From: Flavobacteriaceae bacterium
GTDB taxonomy: Bacteria; Bacteroidota; Bacteroidia; Flavobacteriales; Flavobacteriaceae
Reading direction: 5' to 3'
Assembly: GCA_947456815.1 (NCBI GenBank)
Contig: CANGTL010000018.1
Span: 1 to 51,536, forward strand
DNA: 51,536 nucleotides
Part shown: positions 1 through 9,982 of the stretch, piece by piece
Layout: the number at the start of each line of letters is the position of its first letter
Position numbering within the stretch: position 1 is the first letter of the stretch
Notes under the pieces: generated by a model
Seen by the model: only the letters and a program-made list of their open reading frames with translations
What the model was told of the DNA's origin: nothing
Database searches by the model: none
Position numbers and translations under genes: made by a program

Positions 1-48
1 GCTAGACATTTAGCGTTAATGCCATATGTGGCTGATTTACTAAAATAA
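1..48 (+). CDS. rpsR: 30S ribosomal protein S18, C-terminal end (partial)
   Basis: The first 15 codons read through to a TAA stop and encode a tail ending in LMPYVADLLK. This is the typical C-terminus of S18, a small-subunit protein that contacts S6 at the platform of the 30S subunit. The gene is cut by the left edge of the window. It lies 15 bases upstream of rplI, and the rpsF-rpsR-rplI order is common in bacteria, so the two are probably co-transcribed. Identification rests on only 15 residues plus context. Confidence 0.8.
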   Translation, partial: ARHLALMPYVADLLK

Positions 49-63
49 TAAAGAAGCGAAATT

Positions 64-507
64 ATGGAAATTATATTAAAGAAAGACGTTCAGAACGTAG
101 GCTTCAAAGATGATATCGTTGCTGTAAAAGCAGGATACGGTCGTAACTTTTTAATTCCTCAAGGATTTGCTCACTTGGCAACGCCTTCTGCAAAAAAAGT
201 ATTGGCTGAAAACTTAAAGCAAAAAGCTCATAAAGAAGCTAAAGTAGTAAACGATGCAAAAGCATTGGCTGAAACTTTAAAAGCAATCGAAATCAAAATT
301 TCTGCAAAAGCAGGAGGTGAGAAACTTTTTGGTTCAATCACGAATATCGACATTGCTGAAGCTTTAGAAAAAGCTGGACAAACAATCGATAGAAAATTCA
401 TCACAAGCGGAATCGTTAAACGTACAGGTAAATACACCGCTAATGTTCGTTTGCACCGCGATGTAATCGTTGAATTGCCTTACGAAATTATTGCTGAAAA
501 AGCATAA
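64..507 (+). CDS. rplI: 50S ribosomal protein L9
   Basis: A 147-residue protein of normal length for L9, which binds 23S rRNA near the L1 stalk and reaches out from the 50S surface. The N-terminal RNA-binding domain carries the family signature GYGRNFLIPQGFA at residues 24-36. A Lys/Ala-rich connecting helix follows at about residues 45-80, then the C-terminal domain. It follows rpsR directly and is followed by a strong intrinsic terminator, so it is the last gene of the ribosomal protein transcript. Confidence 0.98.
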   Translation: MEIILKKDVQNVGFKDDIVAVKAGYGRNFLIPQGFAHLATPSAKKVLAENLKQKAHKEAKVVNDAKALAETLKAIEIKISAKAGGEKLFGSITNIDIAEALEKAGQTIDRKFITSGIVKRTGKYTANVRLHRDVIVELPYEIIAEKA

Positions 508-527
508 ATTAAAATAGTATTGAATTG

Positions 528-558
528 AATCCCGATGAAAGTCGGGATTTTTTTTTAT
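528..558 (+). terminator. Rho-independent terminator of the rpsR-rplI transcript
   Basis: AATCCCGA and TCGGGATT form a perfect 8-bp stem around a 6-base loop, followed by an uninterrupted run of T. It starts 20 bases after the rplI stop codon. Confidence 0.9.
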
Positions 559-562
559 TTTT

Positions 563-623
563 TTTAGGAGCTCATTCCCGCTTTCCGCAGTGCACGGCAC
601 TTTGCTGCAATCGGGGCTAGGGC
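563..623 (+). repeat. Dispersed intergenic element, copy A
   Basis: It begins TTTAGGAGCTCATTCCCGCT and ends ATCGGGGCTAGGGC. The same two ends recur at about 6418, 26225, 28077 (reversed), 35255 (reversed) and, in degenerate form, 51241 (reversed). The middle of this copy, with GCAGTGCACGGCACTTTGC, differs from the other copies. It sits just after the rplI terminator and before the DUF6495 gene. Confidence 0.75.
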
Positions 624-684
624 ATTCGAATCCAAAACAACACTCAGTTACTCAGAATCTAAGCTACTCAGCAACTCTAGAATA

Positions 685-1158
685 ATGAAATACACTAGAC
701 TTACCAAAGAACAATTTGAAGAACTTCACCCAGAATTTATCAATTTTCTGGCAACACAATCAATCGATAAAGCGGAATGGGACAAACTAAAACTAGAAAG
801 ACCAGAAGTAGCCGAACAAGAACTCGATGTTTTTTCTGACCTAATTTGGGAAGGCGTTTTGTCAAGAGCGACATTCTTGGAGCACTTTTCAAAAAATCAC
901 ATTTTCCTTTTTCAATGTTTTGAAACTTACGTGGAGTCAATTATTCTAAAATCAGTCATGCCCGAAACAGATTTCTTGACTAGAGAAGGATTGCAATGGC
1001 TTAGCGATAACATGTTTACTGAAACCATGGAAATGAAAGTCGGCAAAAAAGAATTTACAGAAGAACGCAATACCTCTATTTTCGGATTGATCCAACAAGG
1101 CGCTTTCTTAAGCGATGGTAAATTGTACCAACAAATTAATTCGATTATTACATCTTGA
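685..1158 (+). CDS. DUF6495 family protein
   Basis: A 157-residue soluble acidic protein with no signal peptide or membrane segment. From memory it matches DUF6495, a family of unknown function found in Flavobacteriia and often located near rplI. It looks mostly helical, with an N-terminal YTRLTKEQFEELHPEF segment and aromatic residues spread throughout. The ATG at 685 is the only reasonable start. It lies between rplI and ligA with its own leader, after a terminator, so it is probably transcribed separately from rplI. No catalytic motif can be recognised. Confidence 0.75.
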   Translation: MKYTRLTKEQFEELHPEFINFLATQSIDKAEWDKLKLERPEVAEQELDVFSDLIWEGVLSRATFLEHFSKNHIFLFQCFETYVESIILKSVMPETDFLTREGLQWLSDNMFTETMEMKVGKKEFTEERNTSIFGLIQQGAFLSDGKLYQQINSIITS

Positions 1159-1228
1159 TTCCAAAGGATAGAGACAAAAAATAGTTATTTTAGTGCACAA
1201 ATTACAAACTAAAATTGCCGATTTTTGA

Positions 1229-3235
<2,007 letters not shown>

Positions 3236-3280
3236 AGATGATAAATTAAATAATTTTAATCTGATTTATTATCATTATTA

Positions 3281-3312
3281 TTGATTATTGTTCAAAATAA
3301 ATGTTAACTTCG
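3281..3312 (+). promoter_or_regulatory. Candidate Bacteroidota promoter for the membrane-protein trio
   Basis: TTG at 3281-3283, a 21-bp spacer and TAACTTCG at 3305-3312 match the Bacteroidota -33/-7 consensus except for C in place of the last T. The predicted start leaves a leader of about 25 bases before the ATG at 3345. The same -7 octamer precedes the subtilase gene at 37058. Confidence 0.5.
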
Positions 3313-3344
3313 TCGGTTGTAAAGTTAAAATATAAGCAAAAAGC

Positions 3345-4052
3345 ATGAAGAAAAGTGAAATTACGCTTAAGAAATCAATAATCATTAATCCGTTAATTGC
3401 TTTTTATTTTTTTGTTTCATTCATTGAAATGATTGCGGAATATAATAAAGATTCATATTTCATTAGTTATACAAAGCCTTTAACTATACCAATTCTAATC
3501 TTAATTTATGGGTTTTCTGTTAAAAGTAAAAATAGAAGTTACATAATTTCATTGCTATTAGTTTGGGTGGCATCAATTCTTCTTGTCAGCGATAAATCAT
3601 ATTTAATAATAATTGGTTCTGCATTTTATCTTTTATCACAATTAATTATTATAAGTTTGGTTTTAATGAGAATTAAGAATCCGGGAATTTCACCAATTTT
3701 GATTGGCAGTTTACCATTTGTTTTTTTGTACTTGTTTATTGGTTTTTATTTCTACGAAAAAATAGAACTTAGTCTATTACTGCTGATTATTCAAGGTGTT
3801 TTTATGACATTTTTTTCAGGTTTGTGTTTTACAAATTATTTAAGAAAAGTAAACACGACAAGTTCTTACTTATTAGTTTGTTCAATTTTGTTTACGCTAT
3901 CTCAGGTGCTAATATTAACCAATGGATTAGGGTCAAAAAATGCAAAACTACAAGTGCTAACAACAGTTTTCTTTATAGGCGGTCAATTCATTTTTTATTT
4001 GTATCTGATTAGCCATGACAAGAAATTAAAACGCTATAAAGTCAATAATTGA
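3345..4052 (+). CDS. Multipass membrane protein, YhhN/TMEM86-like, paralogue 1
   Basis: A 235-residue, very hydrophobic protein with about eight predicted transmembrane helices and short polar turns. It is the first of three tandem genes encoding proteins of similar size and hydropathy. All three share a Glu in the first helix (IAE), a KPLT/L-x-P motif opening the second helix, and a late NY or SYIM segment. The motif KPLTIP and overall plan resemble the YhhN/TMEM86 family, whose characterised members hydrolyse lysoplasmalogen. The GD motif expected at the end of the next helix is replaced here by AS. I infer remote homology only, and catalytic activity is doubtful. It has a plausible promoter and probably forms an operon with the next two genes. 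Confidence 0.6.
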   Translation: MKKSEITLKKSIIINPLIAFYFFVSFIEMIAEYNKDSYFISYTKPLTIPILILIYGFSVKSKNRSYIISLLLVWVASILLVSDKSYLIIIGSAFYLLSQLIIISLVLMRIKNPGISPILIGSLPFVFLYLFIGFYFYEKIELSLLLLIIQGVFMTFFSGLCFTNYLRKVNTTSSYLLVCSILFTLSQVLILTNGLGSKNAKLQVLTTVFFIGGQFIFYLYLISHDKKLKRYKVNN

Positions 4053-4085
4053 TTAAATTTTCGATTTAGTACTATTAATAAAATA

Positions 4086-4763
4086 ATGCTTATGAAGTAC
4101 AAAATTAAGTGGCATTATGCATTCAGTATAGTTTATTTTTTGCTAGCAAGTATCGAAATTTTTGCCGAGCTTTTTTCATTTTCTTTTTTGTCTCTTTGCA
4201 TAAGAATACTTCAACCGCTAGTACTTGTTCTTTTGTATTTTTCAATAACCAAAAAGCATAATCCGTTATTCTATTTAATGCTGCTTTTGCTGCTGTTCAG
4301 TAATGTATTGTTTTTCTATAGAAACTCAGAATTGTTTTTTTACGGAATTCTTATGTTCATGTTACTAAGAATTGTATCCTTGCTAATAATCTTTAAAGCA
4401 ACAAAAGAAAAGAACTATCTTCATATCACAGTTGCGACTTTTCCTTTTTTGGTCATATTTTTCTATTTAATTTCCGCAGGTATTGATATCAGTGAATTTG
4501 AATTCAATACTTTAGTGTTACAAAGCATTTTAATCGCTGTGCTTGCAGGTATTTCAATTACCAATTATTTTAAAGAGGACAATAGACAACATTCGTGGCT
4601 TCTAATCAGTACGTTATTATTTATTGGGCTACGTTTTATTGTTTTTATTGAGCGTTTTATAGTTTCGGACATATCATTATCTATTAACCGACCAATTGGA
4701 GTAATATTGGCAACTTTTGCTTTTTATACATTTTATAAATATGTGATTGCCGCAGAACAATAA
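4086..4763 (+). CDS. Multipass membrane protein, YhhN/TMEM86-like, paralogue 2
   Basis: A 225-residue protein, the middle of three tandem paralogues, with about eight hydrophobic helices. The first helix has ASIEIFAEL; the second opens with LQPLVLVLLYF, so the Lys of KPL is Gln here. The expected Asp after the third helix is replaced by Asn (LLFSNVLFF). A later segment, ITNYFKED, matches its two neighbours. The ATG at 4086 was taken; a second ATG two codons downstream is equally possible. It follows paralogue 1 by 33 bases and precedes paralogue 3 by 18, which suggests one transcript. Function unknown. Confidence 0.6.
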   Translation: MLMKYKIKWHYAFSIVYFLLASIEIFAELFSFSFLSLCIRILQPLVLVLLYFSITKKHNPLFYLMLLLLLFSNVLFFYRNSELFFYGILMFMLLRIVSLLIIFKATKEKNYLHITVATFPFLVIFFYLISAGIDISEFEFNTLVLQSILIAVLAGISITNYFKEDNRQHSWLLISTLLFIGLRFIVFIERFIVSDISLSINRPIGVILATFAFYTFYKYVIAAEQ

Positions 4764-4781
4764 AACCCTAATCTTAAAAAC

Positions 4782-5444
4782 ATGATGACAAATACCAAGA
4801 AAATAAAGATACTTACGGTTTTCTTTTTTCTAGTAACCATCTTACTTTCTATAGCAGAATACTGTAATTTTAGGGATCTTGTATTTATTCTAAAACCGCT
4901 CTTGGTGCCAACTTTGGCGTTTCTTTATTTTATCTCAGCAAAAAGAAAATGTACTTGGTATTTACTCTCTCTTCTCTTTGCGCTGATATCAAATGTATTT
5001 TTGTTGTTTTCGAGTGTCGAGTTACTATTTCTTGGAATCGTAACTTTTCTTCTTTACAGACTTTTTAGTATCGTGGCCATTATTAAAAACGGCGATACGA
5101 TTTTTTTGATTCCCCTATTTTTGGCAACAATACCTTTTTTAATAATGTTTTCGTACCTTATTTACACAATGGTTAGTCCTGACAACCCTAATTTTTTTGC
5201 CACAGTGATTAATGATCTAGTAATTTCAATTTTTAGTGGAATTGGATTGTCGAGTTACATCATGAACGACAATAAACAAAATTCTTGTTTGCTAATTAGT
5301 ACACTGCTTTTTGCTTTCCTTGTGATTCTTTTTATGTTTGAAAACTTCTATCTTTCATTCCAAATTTTCAAGCCTTTATCTGCGTTGGTATTTGCTGTAG
5401 CACATTATACTTTTTTCAAGTTTATGGAAACATCAAAGAATTAG
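4782..5444 (+). CDS. Multipass membrane protein, YhhN/TMEM86-like, paralogue 3
   Basis: A 220-residue protein with about eight membrane helices, and the member of the trio that looks most like YhhN. KPLLVPTLAFLYF is at about residues 38-50, followed by SLLFALISNVFLLF (63-76), where YhhN proteins usually have a GD pair. The late conserved Asp of that family is also not visible (LLFAFLVILFMFE). The repeated absence of the acidic residues in all three copies points to a changed or lost enzymatic role; this is inference. The stop codon overlaps the stop of the convergent metallophosphatase gene in the shared tetramer TTAG. Confidence 0.6.
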   Translation: MMTNTKKIKILTVFFFLVTILLSIAEYCNFRDLVFILKPLLVPTLAFLYFISAKRKCTWYLLSLLFALISNVFLLFSSVELLFLGIVTFLLYRLFSIVAIIKNGDTIFLIPLFLATIPFLIMFSYLIYTMVSPDNPNFFATVINDLVISIFSGIGLSSYIMNDNKQNSCLLISTLLFAFLVILFMFENFYLSFQIFKPLSALVFAVAHYTFFKFMETSKN

Positions 5445-6397
5445 ACAATTATTGATTTTCCCAAAGTGGTCTTAGATGCGTTCTGATCTAAATAAAAGTC
5501 CACTCTTCCTAGATTGATGCCATAACATCCGACTTGATTTACGAGAACATCTTGATTTATCGCATTTTTCACAATAGTTGGTTTATCCAAAAAGGTGTGT
5601 GTATGACCTCCAATAATCAAATCAATATCTTGAGTCAAAGTGGCCAATTTCAGGTCACATATTTTGTCTGGGTCGTCTTTATATTTGTATCCTAAATGTG
5701 ACAAGCAGATTACAATGTCACATTTTTTATCCTGTTTCAAAATCCTAACCATGTCTTGCGATACGCCGACTGGGTCATTATATACCGTTTCCTTGTAATT
5801 TTTTTTGTCAACTAATCCATCTAAGCCGATTCCCAGTCCAAAAACACCAACCTTAATACCGTTCTTGTGAAAAATGGTGTAGGGCTTTACTTTTCCATCT
5901 AAAATTGTGTTCTTAAAATCGTAATTCGCAGAAACAAACTCAAATTTTGCATGAGGCAGTTGAGCGTAAAACCCATCGATGCTATTGTCAAAATCATGAT
6001 TTCCCATAGTTGCTGCGTCATAACCCATCATGCTCATCAACCTAAACTCTAGTTCCCCACCATAATAATTGAAATAAGGAGTTCCTTGAAAAATATCTCC
6101 CGCGTCCAACAACAAAACATTCGAATTCTCTTTACGAATCATCTCAATCAAAGAAGCTCGCCTTGCTACACCGCCCATATTTGGATTTTTTGGATGACCA
6201 GGTGGAAAGGGATCGATATAGCTATGCACATCATTGGTATGAAGGACGGTGAGATGTTTAGTGTCGCAGTTGCCATTACCATTCGAATTATCGGTACTAA
6301 AAGGAATTCCCGACGCAGCCGCACAATACGGAGGTAATCCCAAGCCAAGTAATGCAGTTGCTGCCGCAGTTTTTTGTATAAATTCTCTTCTTTTCAT
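5441..6397 (-). CDS. Exported metallophosphatase (5'-nucleotidase catalytic domain)
   Basis: A 318-residue protein that starts at the ATG at 6397. A longer reading frame is open to 6457, but its first 20 codons come from a dispersed repeat, and the Tat-like signal KRREFIQKTAAATALLGLG starts at the chosen Met. Metallophosphoesterase motifs are intact: TNDVH (Asp56, His58), LDAGD (Asp98, Asp101), GNHD (133-135 carry Asn, His, Asp), SHLG (His234) and GGHTHTF (His265, His267). This is the two-metal catalytic domain of UshA-type 5'-nucleotidases. The C-terminal substrate-binding domain is absent and is encoded by the gene just upstream. The likely role is nucleotide or sugar-nucleotide hydrolysis in the periplasm. 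Confidence 0.9.
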   Translation of the reverse strand: MKRREFIQKTAAATALLGLGLPPYCAAASGIPFSTDNSNGNGNCDTKHLTVLHTNDVHSYIDPFPPGHPKNPNMGGVARRASLIEMIRKENSNVLLLDAGDIFQGTPYFNYYGGELEFRLMSMMGYDAATMGNHDFDNSIDGFYAQLPHAKFEFVSANYDFKNTILDGKVKPYTIFHKNGIKVGVFGLGIGLDGLVDKKNYKETVYNDPVGVSQDMVRILKQDKKCDIVICLSHLGYKYKDDPDKICDLKLATLTQDIDLIIGGHTHTFLDKPTIVKNAINQDVLVNQVGCYGINLGRVDFYLDQNASKTTLGKSIIV

Positions 6398-6417
6398 TTT
6401 CTTTAATTTGAAGCTAA

Positions 6418-6485
6418 TCCTGCTGTTCGTTATATCTTTTGTGCCGAAAGCCGGCACAAAAGGATGCCACTTCCATCAGGGCTAT
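6418..6485 (+). repeat. Dispersed intergenic element, copy B (partial)
   Basis: It contains GCTGTTCGTTATATCTTTTG, then a long perfect hairpin (CTTTTGTGCCG against CGGCACAAAAG), then GGATGCCACT and a degenerate ATCAGGGCTA end. The left AGGAGCT end is lost. It lies between the two halves of the split 5'-nucleotidase and could act as an mRNA-stabilising or attenuating hairpin between them. Confidence 0.65.
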
Positions 6486-6494
6486 TACATAAAC

Positions 6495-7274
6495 CTACTT
6501 TTCGACGCTAATCCTCACATCGGTAATCAGAGGAACAGTGCCGATTTCTTTAAAGTAGTCAATCAAAATATTTCGCAACTTATAATCCAGATCGTACTTA
6601 GCGATTCCTTTTTTGAAGAAAGTCATGTTATCGCCACCATTCGCTAAATAATCATTCGTTCCCACGTAGTAGGTGGCATTTTTATCAAAAGGCTTTCCTT
6701 GTATGTAAATATCCTTGCATTCATTGTTTTTGGTAATGGTAAAACTCATTCCGAATAATGGATGTGGTTTTTTCTCAGCGACAAAGTACTTCAATAGCTC
6801 TTCGATTTGCTCGCCTTTTAACGCAATGACAACCAAACTGTTTTCAAAAGGCATTATTTCATAGGCGGTTCGAGCAGTTACTTCTCCTTTTGGAATAATG
6901 GTTCGAATCCCACCATGGTTCAACAAAACAATATCTATCGATTTATTCTCTCTTGATTTAAAAATCGGATTTCCCTTTTCGTAGACTACTTGAGAAAACA
7001 AGTTTCCCATTGGAGTTTGCCATTCGCCATTTTTGTCGATCGACTCAGGAGCAATTGCTAAGACTTTTCCTAAATCCTTATCTATGTACTCTTTATAGGG
7101 CTTGATAAAATTTGTAATTGCTACTGCTTCTGTATTGTCATCACTAATCGCAATCTGCTTGGCTTCAACTTTAGTAACTTGAAGCTTTGGTGCACCGCAT
7201 GAACCAAAACCGATAAATGTTAAGAATAAAACAAAATGGGCTATTACAACGTTATAGTTTTTTAGTTTTGCCAT
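6495..7274 (-). CDS. 5'-nucleotidase C-terminal domain lipoprotein
   Basis: A 259-residue protein with an N-terminal signal that ends in a lipobox-like FGSC, with Cys26 as the probable lipidation site. The rest is the 5'-nucleotidase C-terminal domain: NHGGIR at 119-124, MPFENSL at 141-147 and NDYLANGGD near residue 205. In UshA-type enzymes these residues bind the nucleoside and close over the metallophosphatase domain. No metallophosphatase motifs are present, so this is half of a usual two-domain enzyme. The catalytic half is the next gene downstream on the same strand, so domain order is reversed relative to the fused enzymes. The two products probably work together, though this is inferred. 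Confidence 0.88.
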   Translation of the reverse strand: MAKLKNYNVVIAHFVLFLTFIGFGSCGAPKLQVTKVEAKQIAISDDNTEAVAITNFIKPYKEYIDKDLGKVLAIAPESIDKNGEWQTPMGNLFSQVVYEKGNPIFKSRENKSIDIVLLNHGGIRTIIPKGEVTARTAYEIMPFENSLVVIALKGEQIEELLKYFVAEKKPHPLFGMSFTITKNNECKDIYIQGKPFDKNATYYVGTNDYLANGGDNMTFFKKGIAKYDLDYKLRNILIDYFKEIGTVPLITDVRISVEK

Positions 7275-7322
7275 CCAAAATGAAACTTATTTAAGTAAAT
7301 TTGTAATTCAAGTAAATGTAGT

Positions 7323-7841
7323 ATGTTTTTAAATTATTTAAAGAATTTTTTTACTCAAAAAATCGTTAAGAAAAATTTGACCGACGTAAATCATATACCT
7401 TTAAATAAAACGATTAAGACAATTGGAATTATCTTCGACGAGAGTTACTTTTATGAAAAAGATGCTTTAGTTCAAGAATTACTTGAAAAAGGAATCGAGG
7501 AAAGTGACATTAAAGTGCTAGTTTTCAAAGACAAAATAAAGAAAAATGAAACTTTTGATTATCCAACATTTTGCCATAAAGACTTAAGTTGGACCGCTAC
7601 ATTTGACAAATCAGAAGTTAAGGATTTTATTGCTCAGAAATTTGACCTTTTAATTAATTATTACGACACGGAAAAATCTGCTTTGCTGCTAGTGTCAGAT
7701 CAATCTAAGGCCAGTTTTAAAGTGGGGTTTTCATCTATTGACAAAAAACTAAACCATTTGATGATTGATACAAATGCTGAGAATTACAAAGTGTTTATAG
7801 ATGAACTTTTTAAATATTTGAAAATACTAAACAAAATATAG
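7323..7841 (+). CDS. DUF6913 family protein
   Basis: A 172-residue soluble protein that I recognise as DUF6913, a family of unknown function found in Flavobacteriia, commonly next to dapA. The N-terminus is basic, followed by an alternating beta/alpha pattern ([23 protein letters not shown]) that could be a Rossmann-like fold. The dapA start codon is 2 bases after its stop, so the two genes are almost certainly translated from one transcript. A TAAATTTG box at 7296-7303 may be the promoter -7 element; it has no well-spaced upstream TTG. Confidence 0.75.
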   Translation: MFLNYLKNFFTQKIVKKNLTDVNHIPLNKTIKTIGIIFDESYFYEKDALVQELLEKGIEESDIKVLVFKDKIKKNETFDYPTFCHKDLSWTATFDKSEVKDFIAQKFDLLINYYDTEKSALLLVSDQSKASFKVGFSSIDKKLNHLMIDTNAENYKVFIDELFKYLKILNKI

Positions 7842-7843
7842 AT

Positions 7844-8719
7844 ATGCAATCACTTATAGGAACTGGAGTTGCACTAGTGACACCATTTAAGAAAGATTTT
7901 ACTGTTGATGTTGAAGCGCTAAAGAAAATTGTTAACTTTCAAATTGACAATAAAATTGAATATTTGGTTGTTCTTGGTACAACAGCCGAGAATGTAACCT
8001 TGAGTCCCGAAGAGAAGGAACTTGTGATTCAAACCGTGATTGAAGCCAATCAAGGCAGAGTTCCACTGGTGTTGGGCTTGGGAGGCAATAATACTACTAA
8101 TGTTATTGAGGAACTTAGAACCCGAGATTTATCAGCCTTTGTAGCAATACTTTCCGTAAGTCCTTATTATAATAAGCCAACTCAAGAAGGAATTTACCAA
8201 CATTTTAAAGCGATTGCCGAGGTTTCTCCGAAACCTATAGTTTTGTATAATGTGCCAGGAAGAACAGGAAGCAATATGTTACCATCTACGGTAATTCGTT
8301 TGGCAAATGACTTCAAAAATATTGTTGCGATCAAAGAAGCAGCAGGCGATATGGTTCAGGCAATGTCATTAATTCAAAATAAACCAAAAGATTTTCTAGT
8401 GATTTCGGGAGACGACATGATTGCGCTTCCGATGGTTTTAGCAGGTGGAAGCGGTGTGATTTCGGTGATTGGAGAAGGAATACCAAAGCTATTCTCAGAA
8501 ATGATTAGGTTGGGTTTACAGCACAAGGTTAAGGAGGCATATGATATTCATTATAGAGTAGCGGATGGGATTGATTTAATCTTCGAACAAGGCAATCCTG
8601 CAGGCATTAAAGAAATTTTTAGATATTTAGGATTGTCTGAAAATACGGTTCGACTTCCATTAGTCAACGTAGATCAAAATCTAGCTTCTAAAATAGAAAA
8701 TTTCGTCAAGAATTTGTAG
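7844..8719 (+). CDS. dapA: 4-hydroxy-tetrahydrodipicolinate synthase
   Basis: A 291-residue TIM-barrel lyase that condenses pyruvate with aspartate semialdehyde, the first committed step toward diaminopimelate and lysine. The Schiff-base lysine is Lys164 in VAIKEAAGD. The catalytic Tyr135 is in LYNVPGRTG, and the Thr-Thr pair is at residues 46-47 (GTTAE, where many homologues have GTTGE). Length is normal. It follows the DUF6913 gene directly. The product feeds peptidoglycan cross-bridge and lysine synthesis in the cytoplasm. Confidence 0.96.
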   Translation: MQSLIGTGVALVTPFKKDFTVDVEALKKIVNFQIDNKIEYLVVLGTTAENVTLSPEEKELVIQTVIEANQGRVPLVLGLGGNNTTNVIEELRTRDLSAFVAILSVSPYYNKPTQEGIYQHFKAIAEVSPKPIVLYNVPGRTGSNMLPSTVIRLANDFKNIVAIKEAAGDMVQAMSLIQNKPKDFLVISGDDMIALPMVLAGGSGVISVIGEGIPKLFSEMIRLGLQHKVKEAYDIHYRVADGIDLIFEQGNPAGIKEIFRYLGLSENTVRLPLVNVDQNLASKIENFVKNL

Positions 8720-8764
8720 CCTTTTCTGAGTTCAAAGACTGATTTTTAATAATCTCAAAAATAT

Positions 8765-8794
8765 TTTGTAGTCTCTAATTAATAACTAAATTTG
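8765..8794 (+). promoter_or_regulatory. Candidate promoter of the bamD operon
   Basis: TTTG at 8765-8768, an 18-bp spacer and TAAATTTG at 8787-8794 match the Bacteroidota consensus at every conserved position. The leader to the bamD ATG would be about 50 bases. Confidence 0.6.
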
Positions 8795-8852
8795 CAGTTC
8801 GTTTTGAAAGACCGAGAGTAGCTGTAAATCAATAAGTCCATTCCGTAAAATA

Positions 8853-9647
8853 ATGATTAAATATTTATTTGTTTTATTTATTGCAGTCACGATTAGTTCT
8901 TGTAGTCCTTATCAGAAAGCACTAAAATCAGAAGATGTTTCTCTGAAATATGAACAAGCTGAAAAGAAATACGATGCCAAAAAATACAGTAAAGCTATTC
9001 GCCTTTTTGAGCAATTAGCCCCCGCTTTTAGAGGGAAACCACAGTCTGAAAAAATGTTTTATATGTATGCTCAATGTTATTATAAGACAGAGCAATATTA
9101 TTTAGGTTCTTATCAGTTTGAAAGTTTTGTCTCTAGCTACCCGAAAAGTGAGAAGGTAGAAGAGGCAGCATTCTTGGTAGGAAAATGCAATTCAATGCTC
9201 TCTCCTCCATATAGTTTAGATCAAACAGAAACGGTCAAAGGCATTGAAAAATTGCAAACTTTTATTGATACCTATCCAAATTCGATGTATCTTCCTGAAG
9301 CCAACGCGATTTTGAAAACGTTGACAGGAAAAATCGAAAAAAAGTACTTTGAAATTGCAAAACAATACAATACGATTTCTGATTATAAAGCGGCTTTGGT
9401 TGCATTGAATAATTTTATTGATGAATATCCTGGTACTCCATACAAAGAAGCAGCATTGTATTACCGATTAGATTCAGCTTATAAACTAGCAATCAATAGT
9501 GTGCCCGCAAAGATGGAAGAAAGATTAAAAAACGCAAAAGCAGCATATTCGAATCTAGTAAAATTCAAAGTGGATTCTGAATACAAAGCAAAAGCTGACG
9601 AAATGCTTGCTAAAATAGATGAAGAATTAAAACAATTTTCTAAATAA
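8853..9647 (+). CDS. bamD: Outer membrane assembly lipoprotein BamD
   Basis: A 264-residue lipoprotein with a short signal and lipobox ISSC; Cys17 is the predicted lipidated residue. The rest consists of TPR-like helical repeats (AIRLFEQLAPAF, GSYQFESFVSSYPKS, ALVALNNFIDEYPGT), the layout of BamD/YfiO, which partners BamA to insert beta-barrel proteins. It opens the tight gene group bamD-rpoZ-coaBC-porD-recN, as in other flavobacteria. It has a good candidate promoter 60-90 bases upstream. Confidence 0.93.
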   Translation: MIKYLFVLFIAVTISSCSPYQKALKSEDVSLKYEQAEKKYDAKKYSKAIRLFEQLAPAFRGKPQSEKMFYMYAQCYYKTEQYYLGSYQFESFVSSYPKSEKVEEAAFLVGKCNSMLSPPYSLDQTETVKGIEKLQTFIDTYPNSMYLPEANAILKTLTGKIEKKYFEIAKQYNTISDYKAALVALNNFIDEYPGTPYKEAALYYRLDSAYKLAINSVPAKMEERLKNAKAAYSNLVKFKVDSEYKAKADEMLAKIDEELKQFSK

Positions 9648-9654
9648 TTAAATC

Positions 9655-9975
9655 ATGGATTTAAAAAAGACGAATGCACCAGTGAACACAATAACATATA
9701 ACAAAAGTGTTATCGAGGAACCAACTGGCAATGTGTATGAAGCAATCACAATAATGGCGAAACGCGCCAATCAAATTAATTCTGAGATTAAAAAAGAATT
9801 AACTGAAAAATTAGAGGAGTTTGCAACATACAATGATAGTTTGGAAGAAGTTTTTGAAAACAAAGAACAAATTGAAGTTTCTAAATTCTACGAAAAATTA
9901 CCAAAACCGCATGCATTAGCGGTGCAAGAATGGTTAGATGGTAAAATCTACCATAGAGCAGATAACGCTAAATAA
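9655..9975 (+). CDS. rpoZ: RNA polymerase omega subunit (Rpb6-like)
   Basis: A 106-residue protein of the Bacteroidota omega/Rpb6 type, which is longer and more diverged than proteobacterial RpoZ. Recognisable parts are an N-terminal acidic-basic segment, GNVYEAITIMAKRANQIN (the conserved helix that latches the beta' C-terminus), and a helical tail ending in VQEWLDGKIYHR. It lies 7 bases after bamD and 7 before coaBC, clearly in the same operon. Confidence 0.88.
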   Translation: MDLKKTNAPVNTITYNKSVIEEPTGNVYEAITIMAKRANQINSEIKKELTEKLEEFATYNDSLEEVFENKEQIEVSKFYEKLPKPHALAVQEWLDGKIYHRADNAK

Positions 9976-9982
9976 TTATTGA

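Noticed and set aside
6249..6647. A 132-codon plus-strand frame across the split nucleotidase genes
   Set aside because: It crosses two minus-strand genes and the repeat between them; the composition is not protein-like and no motif is seen.
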